Positions 53,680 through 63,497 of a stretch of DNA of 64,000 nt are shown piece after piece. The first letter of the stretch is position 1; each line of letters begins with the position of its first letter. Under the pieces are notes generated by a model. The model was given only the letters and a program-made list of their open reading frames with translations, did not search any database and was not told the origin of the DNA. Made by a program: the position numbers and the translations under genes. Source of the stretch: Paenibacillus sp. CF384 (GTDB taxonomy: Bacteria > Bacillota > Bacilli > Paenibacillales > Paenibacillaceae); the NCBI RefSeq assembly GCF_900106745.1, contig NZ_FNNV01000005.1, positions 62,001-126,000 of the forward strand, given 5' to 3'.

Positions 53680-53885
53680 TATTGATTGGATAGTTTAGTC
53701 CGCTGCCAGGTCTAACAGTCTGCGAATAAGAGGGGCAGCATGGAGCTAACTACCACGTTTTAATCGACTTCCACCTTGAGTTGCACCAACTACACGACAA
53801 ACCAAAGCCTTCCGAGAATATAGGTAGTTATCTTGTATAAAATGCATTTGAAAAACGAATAACCAGCAATATTCACAAGAAAAAA

Positions 53886-53918
53886 ACGTATGACGTGTAC
53901 AAAGTACACGTCATACGT
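53886..53918 (-). terminator. perfect 15-bp palindromic terminator of the leftward operon
   Basis: ACGTATGACGTGTAC and its exact complement surround AAA, followed on the minus strand by six or more T. It lies 135 bp past the metallophosphoesterase stop. The rest of 53680-54052 shows nothing else recognisable. Confidence 0.75.
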
Positions 53919-54052
53919 CATTAGAGACTAGAAAGTAGCGATTGTGTTGTACGCCTTACACGTCATCTTCGAGCCGCGTGACAGGTGATCCCTCGTTCTG
54001 TGGCCTCTTCGTCATTATGAATGACTTTTGGACAGCCCCTTCAATTCCGCTG

Positions 54053-54940
54053 CTATTGATTGTTCAACCGAACAGAAGTTTCGAACTCTCGCGAACCTTC
54101 TATTAATGTAATCACGCGCGCACCGCGTTCAAGCTTGCCGTAGGTGTTATATCCGGTAACGCGGCCGTAACATAATTGTATGCCATGGAAGCGACCGACA
54201 TAGTCGTTATCGTGGTCATGCCCGACGAAGGTTCCGACGATATCGCCCATCTCCAGCATGGCCGTGAACAAGCCGCTGTTCAATTTCGGACAGCAAACCG
54301 CCTCGCCTTTGATGCCTTGTATCGTGCCAAGGTGGCAGACCTGTTCATACTCCGGAATCGGAATATGGAAGAATGCGAGCGCAGGCAACGTGCGACCGGC
54401 GTTTCTCGCTCTCAGCGCCAGCGATTCATGCCGATACCACTCCACTTGATTCGGCTGAATCCATGCGTACCCGCCAACGCTCTCCGGCGCGTAGTCACCA
54501 GAGTCGAAGAAATATAAAGCGGCCGCATCCTCACTGCTCGCAGAACCTCCGACAGTCAGCACATAATTGCCGATGCCATAAATGTCCTCAGGTCCATCGA
54601 CGGACAAGTTATTGTCATGTTCCCTTAGAATCTGATTCAACCGCTGACGCGTAATTCCTTTCTCCGAATCATGATTGCCATAAACGACGGCAAACGGAAT
54701 ACCGGATTTCACGACACCGGCAATGGCGAGGCGGAATGCCCCTTCTTGATCAGCGATGTCGTAGCTCGCAATCACATCCCCCGTAAGCACGATCAAATCC
54801 GGCTTCTGATCCGCGATCATCTGATCGATAAGCGCTAGGGTTTGGACATCTTTCTTGGACCCGTCTTGGATATGCATATCGGTAAACTGTAGGATTGAAA
54901 ATGTTCCGTTTGCACGAAAGCGAAGCTTATTGGGTTCCAC
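54053..54940 (-). CDS. calcineurin-like metallophosphoesterase
   Basis: 295 residues. Metal ligands in order: D21-M-H23 (QFTDMHI), LTGDVIAS, GNHDSEKG, FFHIPIPEY and GHDHDND near the end. Closest in pattern to the YkuE/purple-acid-like DevT-type phosphoesterases without signal peptide. Last gene of the eight-gene leftward operon; probably removes phosphate from an intermediate or a phosphorylated substrate. Substrate unknown. Confidence 0.88.
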   Translation of the reverse strand: MEPNKLRFRANGTFSILQFTDMHIQDGSKKDVQTLALIDQMIADQKPDLIVLTGDVIASYDIADQEGAFRLAIAGVVKSGIPFAVVYGNHDSEKGITRQRLNQILREHDNNLSVDGPEDIYGIGNYVLTVGGSASSEDAAALYFFDSGDYAPESVGGYAWIQPNQVEWYRHESLALRARNAGRTLPALAFFHIPIPEYEQVCHLGTIQGIKGEAVCCPKLNSGLFTAMLEMGDIVGTFVGHDHDNDYVGRFHGIQLCYGRVTGYNTYGKLERGARVITLIEGSREFETSVRLNNQ

Positions 54941-54960
54941 TTGGAGATCTCCTCTCTAGT

Positions 54961-56418
54961 CTAAATAGACATTACGTAAGCTGACAATAAGCGGGCTCCC
55001 CAACCGGTCGCACCAACGGCAAGCTGGCCTTTGGCTGAAGAGCAGTCCTTCGGTCCGTTCATATCCATATGGGCCCATGTGAGAGCGGGATGCACGAATT
55101 TTCGCAAAAACAATGCCGCCATAATAGCGCCACCGCCATTCCCACTGCTAATATTGGACGTATCCGCATAATCGCTGGACAGGTAGCCTTCATACTCGTC
55201 AATAATCGGCAGCTGCCAGATCTTCTCGCCATACGGCTCACCTGCTGCCTTCAACGCTTGTACAAGCTCGTTCTGTCCAAAAGCACCTGCGACCGCAGTA
55301 CCAAGCGCTCCAACGACCGAATATGTCAACGTCGCCATATCGATGACCTGCTCTGCGCCGAGCTGATGGGCATAAACCAAGGCATCCGCCAGAATCAGTC
55401 TGCCTTCCGAATCCGTATTGCCGACTTGGACGGTGACCCCGTTCGCATACCGGATGACTTCGCCGGGCAGCATTGAGCGATCGGATGGACTGTTCTCCGC
55501 CGATGGTACAAGCACGACGAGATTGGCCGGATACTCCGCGCGCACGACCAGATCGAGAGCACCGAGCACACCGGCGGCCCCTGCCATATCCATACGCATA
55601 TCGCTGATATCATGGTCTCGCTTCAAGCTAATGCCGCCGGTATCGAACGTAATGCCTTTGCCGATTAAAGCCACCAGGGGCTTCGTCTCGTCGGTGCAAT
55701 ACCGCAGCTCGATAAACACAGGCGGATGGATGCTTCCTTTGCCAACTGCCGCGAGTCCGGCAAACCCGCGGCGTGTAATCTCCTCGCCTTCATACACCGC
55801 AACCGTCGCCTTGGTGCCGGCAAACCGCTCCACTGTTCGCTCCGCCAGATCGCGGGGACGCAGGTAGTTAGGCGGCTCGTTCGTCAGATCCCGCGACCAC
55901 ATCGTACTCTCGGCTCGAAGCTGACCCAGACGAATCGCTTCTGCCCGCTCTGCCGAAGAATCACCAATCAGATGCATGTGGATATCCACGCGATGCTCGG
56001 CTCGCGCCGCCGATTTATATTTATCGAACACATAAGTACCTAACAGTGAACCCTCTACCCAAGCTTCCATATAGGCAGTCAACCTGCCTGCGAAGACTCC
56101 GCCACCTTCTAGGGCTTCGAAGGAAACTACTGCGCAATCCCGCTTCTCTTTATGTAAAGCACGTCCCGCATTCCCTGCCGCATCACGCAGAACAGCCAGG
56201 TTAAACTTGTCTGCTTCGCCCAGACCAACTACCATGAGATCGGCCTGACCGCTGTGAGTGCCATAAAACCATGTTATCGCATGTCTGGCACCCATATACG
56301 GCAACAGGGAAGCCTTTCGCAGCTCTTCCCGGCTTTGAGACAAATCCGCCAAGCTTTCCGTAAATACAGGAACAATCACAGTCTGAATGCCAGTTCCCTG
56401 GCTTATTTCGAAATGCAT
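54961..56418 (-). CDS. M17 family leucyl aminopeptidase
   Basis: The ATG at 56418 (MHFEISQ) follows AAGGGAGA at 12 nt; 485 residues, the usual length. Catalytic C-terminal domain: LIGKGITFDTGGISLKRD (metal-binding Lys and Asp), MRMDMAGAAGVL, and VGNTDSEGRLILADAL (metal ligands and catalytic Arg). Zn/Mn-dependent removal of N-terminal residues in the cytoplasm. Placed in a sugar-like operon, which hints that the imported compound carries a peptide or amino-acid part. Confidence 0.9.
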   Translation of the reverse strand: MHFEISQGTGIQTVIVPVFTESLADLSQSREELRKASLLPYMGARHAITWFYGTHSGQADLMVVGLGEADKFNLAVLRDAAGNAGRALHKEKRDCAVVSFEALEGGGVFAGRLTAYMEAWVEGSLLGTYVFDKYKSAARAEHRVDIHMHLIGDSSAERAEAIRLGQLRAESTMWSRDLTNEPPNYLRPRDLAERTVERFAGTKATVAVYEGEEITRRGFAGLAAVGKGSIHPPVFIELRYCTDETKPLVALIGKGITFDTGGISLKRDHDISDMRMDMAGAAGVLGALDLVVRAEYPANLVVLVPSAENSPSDRSMLPGEVIRYANGVTVQVGNTDSEGRLILADALVYAHQLGAEQVIDMATLTYSVVGALGTAVAGAFGQNELVQALKAAGEPYGEKIWQLPIIDEYEGYLSSDYADTSNISSGNGGGAIMAALFLRKFVHPALTWAHMDMNGPKDCSSAKGQLAVGATGWGARLLSAYVMSI

Positions 56419-56450
56419 AGCTGCTCGCGATCTCCCTTCGCTTAGGTGCT

Positions 56451-57404
56451 TTAGGCGCTCTCCCAAGTGTCCGTCGTACAGTTGACCTTCTCGAATAGAA
56501 AATGTTCCATCTCCGTTTGATCCGGCGTTCCCGTACTACCGCCTGATTGTGTCACAGACAAGGCTCCGCATGCGTTGCCATATAATAAACACTGCTCTGG
56601 CTTCAGCCCGCTCAGAAAACCGTAGATGTAGCCGGCGTTAAAGGAATCCCCGGCACCAGTCGTATCGACCACAGGTACATGGAAACCCGAACGAAACTGA
56701 GCTTGTCCGTTTACTGTCGAAACCGCGCCGGCAGAACCAAGCTTGACTACGAAATGGTTGCTATGAGCAGACAACTTCGCAATGATATCCTTTATGCTTG
56801 AACATCCGGTATAATGCTCCGCCTCGACTTCATTCATGAAGAACACACTGACTTCGCTCATCAGTTCATAGATGCCAGCGAACCACTCGCCGGTATCGTC
56901 CCAACCTACATCAATGGAGGTCGTCACGCCTAACGCCTTAATCCTTTGAACGACTTTCATATATTCCGCGTGATTCTCTCTGCCACGATAACCGGTCAGA
57001 TGCACATGTCTTGCCAAGGCAACGCTATCCATATCGAGAAGCCCCATGCTCAGCTCCGCGTTTGATCCCATATAAGTAATGAAGGAACGATCCTTCTCCG
57101 GATTGATCGCGATGGAAATGCCTGTGCTGCTGCCGCTGATGCGGATATAGCTGGTATCGATGCCATGCTCGGTCAAATGATCGCGCACGAATTGTCCGAA
57201 ACCATCTTCACCGAGTATGCCGTTAAACGCAATCTTTAAGCCAAGTTTCGCCAATGCCATACTGAACAATGCGGCTCCGCCGCCCACATGAATCGTCATG
57301 TTCTGAACAAGCACCTCTTGTCCGGGCTTCGGCAGCTCGTTGCAGCCGGCAACGACCAAATCGATGTTCGCGTCCCCAATTACAATCGCGTCGTATTTCT
57401 TCAA
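56451..57404 (-). CDS. PfkB family carbohydrate kinase
   Basis: 317 residues; N-terminal GDANIDLVV and GGGAALFSMALAKLG, C-terminal signature DTTGAGDSFNAGYIYG with the catalytic Asp. Ribokinase fold phosphorylating a sugar or nucleoside with ATP. No fructokinase- or ribokinase-specific residues can be read with confidence. In the operon with a LacI regulator and transporter, it would phosphorylate the imported sugar. Confidence 0.9.
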   Translation of the reverse strand: MKKYDAIVIGDANIDLVVAGCNELPKPGQEVLVQNMTIHVGGGAALFSMALAKLGLKIAFNGILGEDGFGQFVRDHLTEHGIDTSYIRISGSSTGISIAINPEKDRSFITYMGSNAELSMGLLDMDSVALARHVHLTGYRGRENHAEYMKVVQRIKALGVTTSIDVGWDDTGEWFAGIYELMSEVSVFFMNEVEAEHYTGCSSIKDIIAKLSAHSNHFVVKLGSAGAVSTVNGQAQFRSGFHVPVVDTTGAGDSFNAGYIYGFLSGLKPEQCLLYGNACGALSVTQSGGSTGTPDQTEMEHFLFEKVNCTTDTWESA

Positions 57405-57451
57405 GGTTGCTTCATCTCCGCCCTACTCCTGATATGCTTGCCTCTGCTCAT

Positions 57452-58462
57452 CTACTTCTTCTTAGCTATACAGCTCTCGCGCGCCACCAGCCGATGCTCG
57501 AGGACGAGATCACCGCTTGGCACCTCGCCGGTCTCCACCTGGTGAAGCAGGATGCGCATCGTTTCTTTCCCCATTTCATGAATGGGCTGTTCCATCGAGG
57601 TCAACGTGGGTCTCGTAAGCTCGGTTAATTGGCTGCCGTCAAAGCCGATGACCGAAATATCCTCAGGCACACGAAGATTGTGATCCCGGATACAATTCAT
57701 CGCTCCGACAGCCATATCGTCACTCACCGCAAACACTGCAGTCGGACGCTGGCTAACTCGGAGCAGCTCTTTCATCTGCGCGTAGCCGCTTTTCACTTTA
57801 TAATCCCCGAAACGGATATGCTCGTGAATGATCCGGATCCCTTTGCTCGCAAGTGCATTCCGATAACCGCTGTACCGATTCTGCCCTGACGTGATATCAC
57901 GCATGTCGCCGCCGATAAAGCCGATTTCTTCATGCCCCAGCTCGATCAAATAAGACGTCGCATCATAGGCTGCCTTATAATCGTCGACGATAACGGATAC
58001 GAATTGTTGATCCATCGGTTTAACGCTGGAGAAAATAACCGGAATCTTCATCTTATGGATGAGACTTCGAATCTCCTCGTTGATCTTCTCATGCATAATA
58101 ATGATGCCTTCAACCCGCATCTCTTGAAAGACGTTCAAATACTTATATTCCTTATCAATATCCTCGCTGATGTTGCACACGAGCAAATTGTAGTCGTTTG
58201 CGCTTGCGGCTTCTTCAATGCTGCTAAGAATAGTCGCATAGAAGCTGGAGGTAATATCAGGTACGATTACACCGATCAGGTTCGTTTTGTTACGCACCAA
58301 ACTACGGGCAATATGGCTAGGGGCATATCCCAATTCTTCGATAGCTTGATTCACTTTGCGCTTGAGATCGTCCTTGACATACTTCTCGCCGTTCAACACA
58401 CGGGATACGGTCGTTACCGAAACGCCCGCCAGGCGCGCCACGTCTTTAATTTTTGGCTGCAC
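57452..58462 (-). CDS. LacI family transcriptional regulator
   Basis: The GTG at 58462 (VQPKIKDVARLAG) has GAGGGTGAG at proper distance; a GTG three codons earlier abuts it. 336 residues. Helix-turn-helix VARLAGVSVTTVSRVLNGE with hinge helix (YAPSHIARSLVRNK), then the periplasmic-binding-protein-like sensor. Inside the operon; the perfect palindrome at 63464-63485 upstream of the first gene is the obvious operator. Confidence 0.92.
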   Translation of the reverse strand: MQPKIKDVARLAGVSVTTVSRVLNGEKYVKDDLKRKVNQAIEELGYAPSHIARSLVRNKTNLIGVIVPDITSSFYATILSSIEEAASANDYNLLVCNISEDIDKEYKYLNVFQEMRVEGIIIMHEKINEEIRSLIHKMKIPVIFSSVKPMDQQFVSVIVDDYKAAYDATSYLIELGHEEIGFIGGDMRDITSGQNRYSGYRNALASKGIRIIHEHIRFGDYKVKSGYAQMKELLRVSQRPTAVFAVSDDMAVGAMNCIRDHNLRVPEDISVIGFDGSQLTELTRPTLTSMEQPIHEMGKETMRILLHQVETGEVPSGDLVLEHRLVARESCIAKKK

Positions 58463-58563
58463 ATTACTCACCCTCTTTATAAAGATTCAATTAAGAAGCA
58501 GTTCGCCGTTCACGAAACAAACTCCTTTACGCTTCTAAGCATTATTTACTAGTTTCGACCAAG

Positions 58564-58620
58564 GTGAAACGGCTGACGCCGTCCTTTGACAGCGCAGAGC
58601 GTTTCATACCGGAGATTTCT
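58564..58620. repeat. dispersed intergenic repeat copy 2 (GTGAAACGGCTG element)
   Basis: GTGAAACGGCTGACGCCGTC...GCGCAGAGCGTTTCAT corresponds to the copy at 53577. It sits between the LacI and PHP genes and its ends (GAAACG/CGTTTC) can pair. Confidence 0.5.
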
Positions 58621-58643
58621 AAGCTCATTTATAAATGTGAAAC

Positions 58644-59540
58644 TTATAAATTCTTAGAAATAAATAAAGGCTGGGAAAATGCGCCGTAGCCGCCTTCCAA
58701 ATAGGCCGCAATGCGTACGTATCCTTCATCGCCTTTACATTCGTAAGTAGCCTGGCTTATTCTGCCCGTCGTCTCCTGCAGCACGCGGCCGTCTTTACCG
58801 AAGAACGTTACATACTTATACATTTTATCCAGCAGCTCATTCGAACGGAGATCGATTACAATCGTATGGCCTTCCGTGCGAATAGCATCGAATCCATAGC
58901 CCGTAGATACGTAGAAATTGCCGTCCTTGATCGCTTGCGTAATCGCTTCATTCGTATTCGCTTCCGCCTGCACCATATTCCAAGCTCGTTTCTCTTGGCC
59001 GTAAACATGCGAATCATCGTTGCCGAAGCCCCATACCTTCCGTCCGCTCGACAATAAGGCATCCCATTTATCAAAGGCGATATCGTACTCCGGGTTGCCG
59101 TCGCCGTTATACACTTCAATTCCAATATAGCGTTCCAATTTCATCATATCTTCCAAGGTCCAATAATTAGAGAAGAAGCGATTCGGATGAACAAGAACGC
59201 CAAACCCGCCGTTGTCGACCGCCATATCGAGCAACCGCTGATAGTTTTCAATCGTAAATTCGTTGCTGTATCCATCAAGCATTGTCAGCGGCGGATTAAC
59301 GAGCAGCATATGCGTCTGGCGGCTGCTCACTTCAATGGCATCGAATACAGTAGGAATGCTGCGCTCGCCTTCGTGCTTCGTAATTTTATCATGATCGGAA
59401 ATACCCAGAAAATCGTAGCCGCCATACATCTTATAGACCGTTTCCAGCGGGAACCAGCCATCGCTGTTCGTCGTATGATTGTGAAAGCTGCCTCTCCACC
59501 ATTTGCCCGTTTGCGTGTAGCTATTCAAGATTTTCATCAC
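58644..59540 (-). CDS. PHP-domain phosphoesterase-like protein
   Basis: 298 residues. PHP metal ligands: HNHTTNSDG (H20, H22, D27), ISDHD, VLVHPN and NDDSH. The C-terminal beta region (about 210-298) is typical of PHP proteins linked to sugar operons. Likely metal-dependent hydrolase of a phosphoester or sugar-derived ester. Between the last permease and the regulator of the operon. Confidence 0.85.
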   Translation of the reverse strand: MMKILNSYTQTGKWWRGSFHNHTTNSDGWFPLETVYKMYGGYDFLGISDHDKITKHEGERSIPTVFDAIEVSSRQTHMLLVNPPLTMLDGYSNEFTIENYQRLLDMAVDNGGFGVLVHPNRFFSNYWTLEDMMKLERYIGIEVYNGDGNPEYDIAFDKWDALLSSGRKVWGFGNDDSHVYGQEKRAWNMVQAEANTNEAITQAIKDGNFYVSTGYGFDAIRTEGHTIVIDLRSNELLDKMYKYVTFFGKDGRVLQETTGRISQATYECKGDEGYVRIAAYLEGGYGAFSQPLFISKNL

Positions 59541-59568
59541 CGATATCTCCCTCTCTCCGCTCTTCTTT

Positions 59569-60477
59569 CTATTCTTTCATGGAACCGATCATAATGCCTT
59601 TAGCAAAATAACGCTGGACGAAAGGATAAATAATGATAATCGGAGCCACCACTACGATGATCGTCGCCATCTTAAGCGAGTTGCCCGTAATTTGGATTTT
59701 GTCGAGCAGCTCGTATCTGGTCGTGCCCGCCGCTTGATTGAGCGTATCGCGCATCGCTTCGGCGCTTGTCAGCATTTCCTGAAGCAGTGTCGATAACGGA
59801 CGCAGACTGGCTTTACGTACGAAGAATGCACCGGTAAACCAATCATTCCAATGCCCTACGGCGTTGAACAAACCAATAACGGCAATAACAGGACGGCTGA
59901 GCGGCATAATAATGCGCATAAAGATGGCAAAGTCGTTGTAGCCGTCAATGCGCGCCGATTCCTCTAAGCTTGGGTGAATTTGCTGGAAGAAGGTTCGGAT
60001 AATGATCAAATTCCATGCACTGTATAAGGTTGGAATGACATAAACCCAGATGTTGTTCGTTAAATGAATCGACTTGAGCAGCATGTAGTAGGGGATGATG
60101 CCTCCGCCAAACAGCATCGTGAAGAAAATAAGCATCATGAAGAATTTTCCACCGGGCAGTGTTTTGCTCTTTAACGCATAAGCAGCCATCGCTGTCATAA
60201 ACACGCTGGAGACCGTGCCGACCACAGTACGGAACATTGAAATCCCGAAAGCCGATGCGATATTAGAGGCTTCGAATACCTTCATGAAATTCTCGAACGA
60301 CCAGATGCGAGGCCAGAAGAAGATGCCGCCTCTTTCCGCATCTTTGCCCGGATTAAATGCTAACGCGAATATATTCAGGAAAGGAAGAATAATAGACAAG
60401 CACAAGAGGACAATTAGGACATAATTGATGACGCGGAATACTTTCTCGCCAAGGCTGATCTTATAAAATTCGTTCAC
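59569..60477 (-). CDS. carbohydrate ABC permease, LplC/YtcP type
   Basis: The GTG at 60477 follows GGAGGAGGGAAG; 302 residues with about six helices. EAA loop is SLEESARIDGYNDF. Ends GIMIGSMKE, the C-terminal signature of LplC-type permeases. Pairs with the LplB-type permease, and the binding protein gene lies between. Confidence 0.92.
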   Translation of the reverse strand: MNEFYKISLGEKVFRVINYVLIVLLCLSIILPFLNIFALAFNPGKDAERGGIFFWPRIWSFENFMKVFEASNIASAFGISMFRTVVGTVSSVFMTAMAAYALKSKTLPGGKFFMMLIFFTMLFGGGIIPYYMLLKSIHLTNNIWVYVIPTLYSAWNLIIIRTFFQQIHPSLEESARIDGYNDFAIFMRIIMPLSRPVIAVIGLFNAVGHWNDWFTGAFFVRKASLRPLSTLLQEMLTSAEAMRDTLNQAAGTTRYELLDKIQITGNSLKMATIIVVVAPIIIIYPFVQRYFAKGIMIGSMKE

Positions 60478-60531
60478 TGACTTCCCTCCTCCTACACCTC
60501 GAAGAAACCACACTCCGAAACTGCGATAGCA

Positions 60532-60566
60532 AGGCGGTTCTATCCGGGCTGCGAATAAAACCGCCT
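60532..60566 (-). terminator. intercistronic hairpin after the binding-protein gene
   Basis: AGGCGGTT and AACCGCCT pair over a 19-nt loop between binding-protein and permease genes; no strong T-run. Likely an attenuator or RNA-stability element. Confidence 0.5.
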
Positions 60567-60599
60567 GACCATCAGGTACTCATTTGCTGCCGGTAGATG

Positions 60600-62345
60600 C
60601 TACAGCTTTACCTTTGTTTTTGGATCCGCATTCTTCTCCGCAAGCAGCTTCAAGTAGTCGTCCAAGCCGGAAGCTTCCATTTGCTTCAGCGCATTGTCAA
60701 TGATCTTCTTCGCTTCATCATGACTTTTGCTGTAATACGCTTGGATCAAGCTGTCGTTGTAGTTATCAAGTGCGGTTTGCAATTCTGTGCCATTGCTAAA
60801 CTCGCCAATAAACGAATTCGGCTGATAAGCATCGGATACAACGCCGTTCTTCACCTTCTCATCGAAGTTCCAGTAGGTTGCGATTTGCTCTACTGCCGGG
60901 AACAAGCCTGATGCTGCGTTATCGCCATAATTGGCTTCACCGAAATCCACTAGATTATCATTGTCCGTGCTGCCGAGGATATCGCCCCAGTTGTTGCCTA
61001 CGCCGCCAAAACCAAGCTTCTTCGCTTCGTTAGGATCTTTCGCTTTCAAATCCACGACTTCTTGTTTCACGAGCGGGTTGCCTTTGTCGTCAAGCGTGTA
61101 GTCGCGGCCTTCAATTCCGTATTTCCACAGCAGCTTGCCTTCGCGGCTTGCAAGGAAATCAGCGAATTTAACGATGTCTTCGGGTTTCTCGGTCGTAGTC
61201 GGAATCGCCCAAGCGGAGTAACCGGACTTATAGGAAATTTGCATTTGATAAGGACCGTCTACTTGGTTAATTGGACCAAGCGGAACATAATGCATATCTT
61301 GGTTAAATTCTTGGTAGCTGTGCGTATCGCCGATAATCGCCCATGAACCGTTTAATGCGCCTTCTGTTGCACGGCTCTCGTCAATCGTGAAGAACTCGGG
61401 ATGAATTAATTTTTCTTTGATCAACTTCTGAATATAATCGACTTTCTTCAGGGCATATTCGGTTTGCGCCTCATGCAGAATTTTACCGTCTTTGGTCTGC
61501 TTGATGCGTTGATCGTCTGCGCCCCACTCTAGATCATTGAACAACGCTCCGACTTCCTTACCGCCCCAGTAAGAGGGGCCGATTGGCGTAACCGGACCGC
61601 CATTGTTGTCTTTGAAATTGCCTGCTTTAATCTTCTTAGCCAAATCATACAGCTGATCTGTCGATGTAATGGTGCGTGGATCAATACCCAGTGCGTCTAC
61701 GATATCTTTACGGATGTAAGGACCTCCGACACCTTTCCATGATACTTGACCGCCTTCGCGTTGGATGTTCATATGCGTGAAGTATGTAGCGCCGTTGAAC
61801 TCCGGACGGAACATAACGCCGTACTGCGTATCCATTGGCAGGTAATCAGCCTGCAAATATTTGCTGTACACCTTCGAATCCTTGAAGAAAGGAGTCAGGT
61901 CGGTGAACATGCCTTCGCGAGCTGCTTTGAGCACGACCGGCATTTCCGGACGACCGCTGTTGTTCAGATAGAAAGCAACGAAATCCGGCAGATCGTTCGC
62001 CGCGAGCCCTGCAATCAAACCATCAATGGAATGCTCGGCCTTCATAATTTCGATTTCGAAATCAATGCCCGTTTTCTCTTTAATTTGCGCTTTGATTTCA
62101 GGGTTCATATCCTCGGTGTAATCGTCGGTTCCCATGAATACGAGGCCTTTAATCGTACGGTCTGCAATCCATGTCGCCGGCTTTCCTTCAGGTGCATTTG
62201 TAGCAGTGGCATTGCTGTCTGAAGCGGTATTGCTGTTTGCAGCAGGTTCATTGCTCGTGTTGTTGCCGCTATTGTTGGAACAACCTGCGAGTAGCATAGA
62301 AACCATAACAGGAATCGCTAGAAACTTCGTCCATTTTCTGCTCAT
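60600..62345 (-). CDS. LplA-type extracellular substrate-binding lipoprotein
   Basis: 581 residues, AAAGGGGAAAA before the ATG. The signal peptide ends in MLLAGCSNNSGNN (lipobox LAGC, Cys22), then an Asn/Ser/Thr-rich linker. The large family-1 binding protein fold is typical of LplA/YtcQ, which captures oligosaccharides, often uronic-acid- or N-acetyl-containing. Second gene of the operon. Specificity cannot be read. Confidence 0.92.
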   Translation of the reverse strand: MSRKWTKFLAIPVMVSMLLAGCSNNSGNNTSNEPAANSNTASDSNATATNAPEGKPATWIADRTIKGLVFMGTDDYTEDMNPEIKAQIKEKTGIDFEIEIMKAEHSIDGLIAGLAANDLPDFVAFYLNNSGRPEMPVVLKAAREGMFTDLTPFFKDSKVYSKYLQADYLPMDTQYGVMFRPEFNGATYFTHMNIQREGGQVSWKGVGGPYIRKDIVDALGIDPRTITSTDQLYDLAKKIKAGNFKDNNGGPVTPIGPSYWGGKEVGALFNDLEWGADDQRIKQTKDGKILHEAQTEYALKKVDYIQKLIKEKLIHPEFFTIDESRATEGALNGSWAIIGDTHSYQEFNQDMHYVPLGPINQVDGPYQMQISYKSGYSAWAIPTTTEKPEDIVKFADFLASREGKLLWKYGIEGRDYTLDDKGNPLVKQEVVDLKAKDPNEAKKLGFGGVGNNWGDILGSTDNDNLVDFGEANYGDNAASGLFPAVEQIATYWNFDEKVKNGVVSDAYQPNSFIGEFSNGTELQTALDNYNDSLIQAYYSKSHDEAKKIIDNALKQMEASGLDDYLKLLAEKNADPKTKVKL

Positions 62346-62431
62346 GCTTTTTTCCCCTTTAATTCAATTTTTTTGTATGAATACGTCGGTTGACGTTTCC
62401 ACCTTAGAGCGTTCTTCATCACATGGTAGCG

Positions 62432-63385
62432 TTACCATAGTGAAGTGTCTGACACTTTACGGGACAGCTTATTGGCCAGTACTACTAAGATTAGTCCGAT
62501 AACGCCTTGCAGCATACCAACTGCGGTTGCATATCCATATTGTCCGCCTTGTAAGCCGACTCGAATGATATAGGTATCTAAAATATCGGAAAGCTGCATG
62601 TTTCCCGGCGTTCGCAGCAGATAAAGCTGGTCGAATCCGGCGGATAAGATGCTTCCAAGCGATAAAATAAACAGAATGACTACTGTCGGCATGATAGAAG
62701 GAAGTGTTATGTTCCAGATCTCCCGAAGCTTACCGGCACCATCGATCTTCGCCGCTTCGTACATATCGGGGTTTACACCTGATATCGCTGCCATATAAAT
62801 GATCGAATCCCAGCCGATCGACTTCCATAGATGGCTGCCGAACATAATTTGATAGAAGTACTTAGGGTCCATCATGTAGAAGATGCTGCCATCACCGCCC
62901 ACATTGGCAATGAATTGATTGAGCAGGCCGGTGTCCGGAGCGAGAATCCGCTGGATCAATCCGACAACCACGACCCAGGACAGGAAGTGCGGCAGATACA
63001 TGACGCTCTGTGAAACGTTCTTGAACCATTTGTTGCGAACTTCATTAAACATAAGTGCCAGTATGATTGGAAAAGGCAAGTACAGGAACAGCTTCATACT
63101 GCTGATAATCAGCGTGTTTTGGATTAAACTCTTGCTTTGGTAGGAGTTGAAGAAGGTGACGAAATAGTCAAAACCGATCCAGGGGCTTCCGAGTATGCCT
63201 TTGTTGAACTTATATTCCTTAAAGGCTAACAACAAGCCGCCCATCGGAATATATGAAAATACGATGAAGAACACGAGACAAGGCAGTAGCATGAAATACA
63301 AGTACCGATGCAGCATAATGTTTTTCCACAAAGAAGCTCTGGGTTTTTTCAGCTTCACTTGCGAAGTCGTCGAGACATTTGCCAT
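62432..63385 (-). CDS. carbohydrate ABC permease, LplB/YteP type
   Basis: 317 residues; about six helices; EAA loop DMYEAAKIDGAGKL; conserved LGSILSAGFDQLYLL and ATAVGMLQGVIGLILV. First gene of the leftward operon of eight, downstream of operator and promoter at 63464-63546. No ATPase gene in the operon, so a shared MsmX-type ATPase is expected. Confidence 0.93.
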   Translation of the reverse strand: MANVSTTSQVKLKKPRASLWKNIMLHRYLYFMLLPCLVFFIVFSYIPMGGLLLAFKEYKFNKGILGSPWIGFDYFVTFFNSYQSKSLIQNTLIISSMKLFLYLPFPIILALMFNEVRNKWFKNVSQSVMYLPHFLSWVVVVGLIQRILAPDTGLLNQFIANVGGDGSIFYMMDPKYFYQIMFGSHLWKSIGWDSIIYMAAISGVNPDMYEAAKIDGAGKLREIWNITLPSIMPTVVILFILSLGSILSAGFDQLYLLRTPGNMQLSDILDTYIIRVGLQGGQYGYATAVGMLQGVIGLILVVLANKLSRKVSDTSLW

Positions 63386-63463
63386 GAGTCGGGAATCACC
63401 TTCTTTTCGGAGAAATGGCTAATTCTTGTTGTGCTCTGTTGCTTCTGTCGGTTCTGATTTGAT

Positions 63464-63485
63464 TTTCTGGTATCGATACCAGAAA
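63464..63485. promoter_or_regulatory. perfect 22-bp LacI-type operator
   Basis: TTTCTGGTATCGATACCAGA followed by AA is fully palindromic with a central CG, the pattern bound by LacI-family dimers. It lies 79 bp upstream of the LplB-type gene and downstream of the TATAAT at 63541-63546 (minus strand), where repressor would block elongation or initiation. Confidence 0.75.
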
Positions 63486-63497
63486 CGGCTAAAAAAT

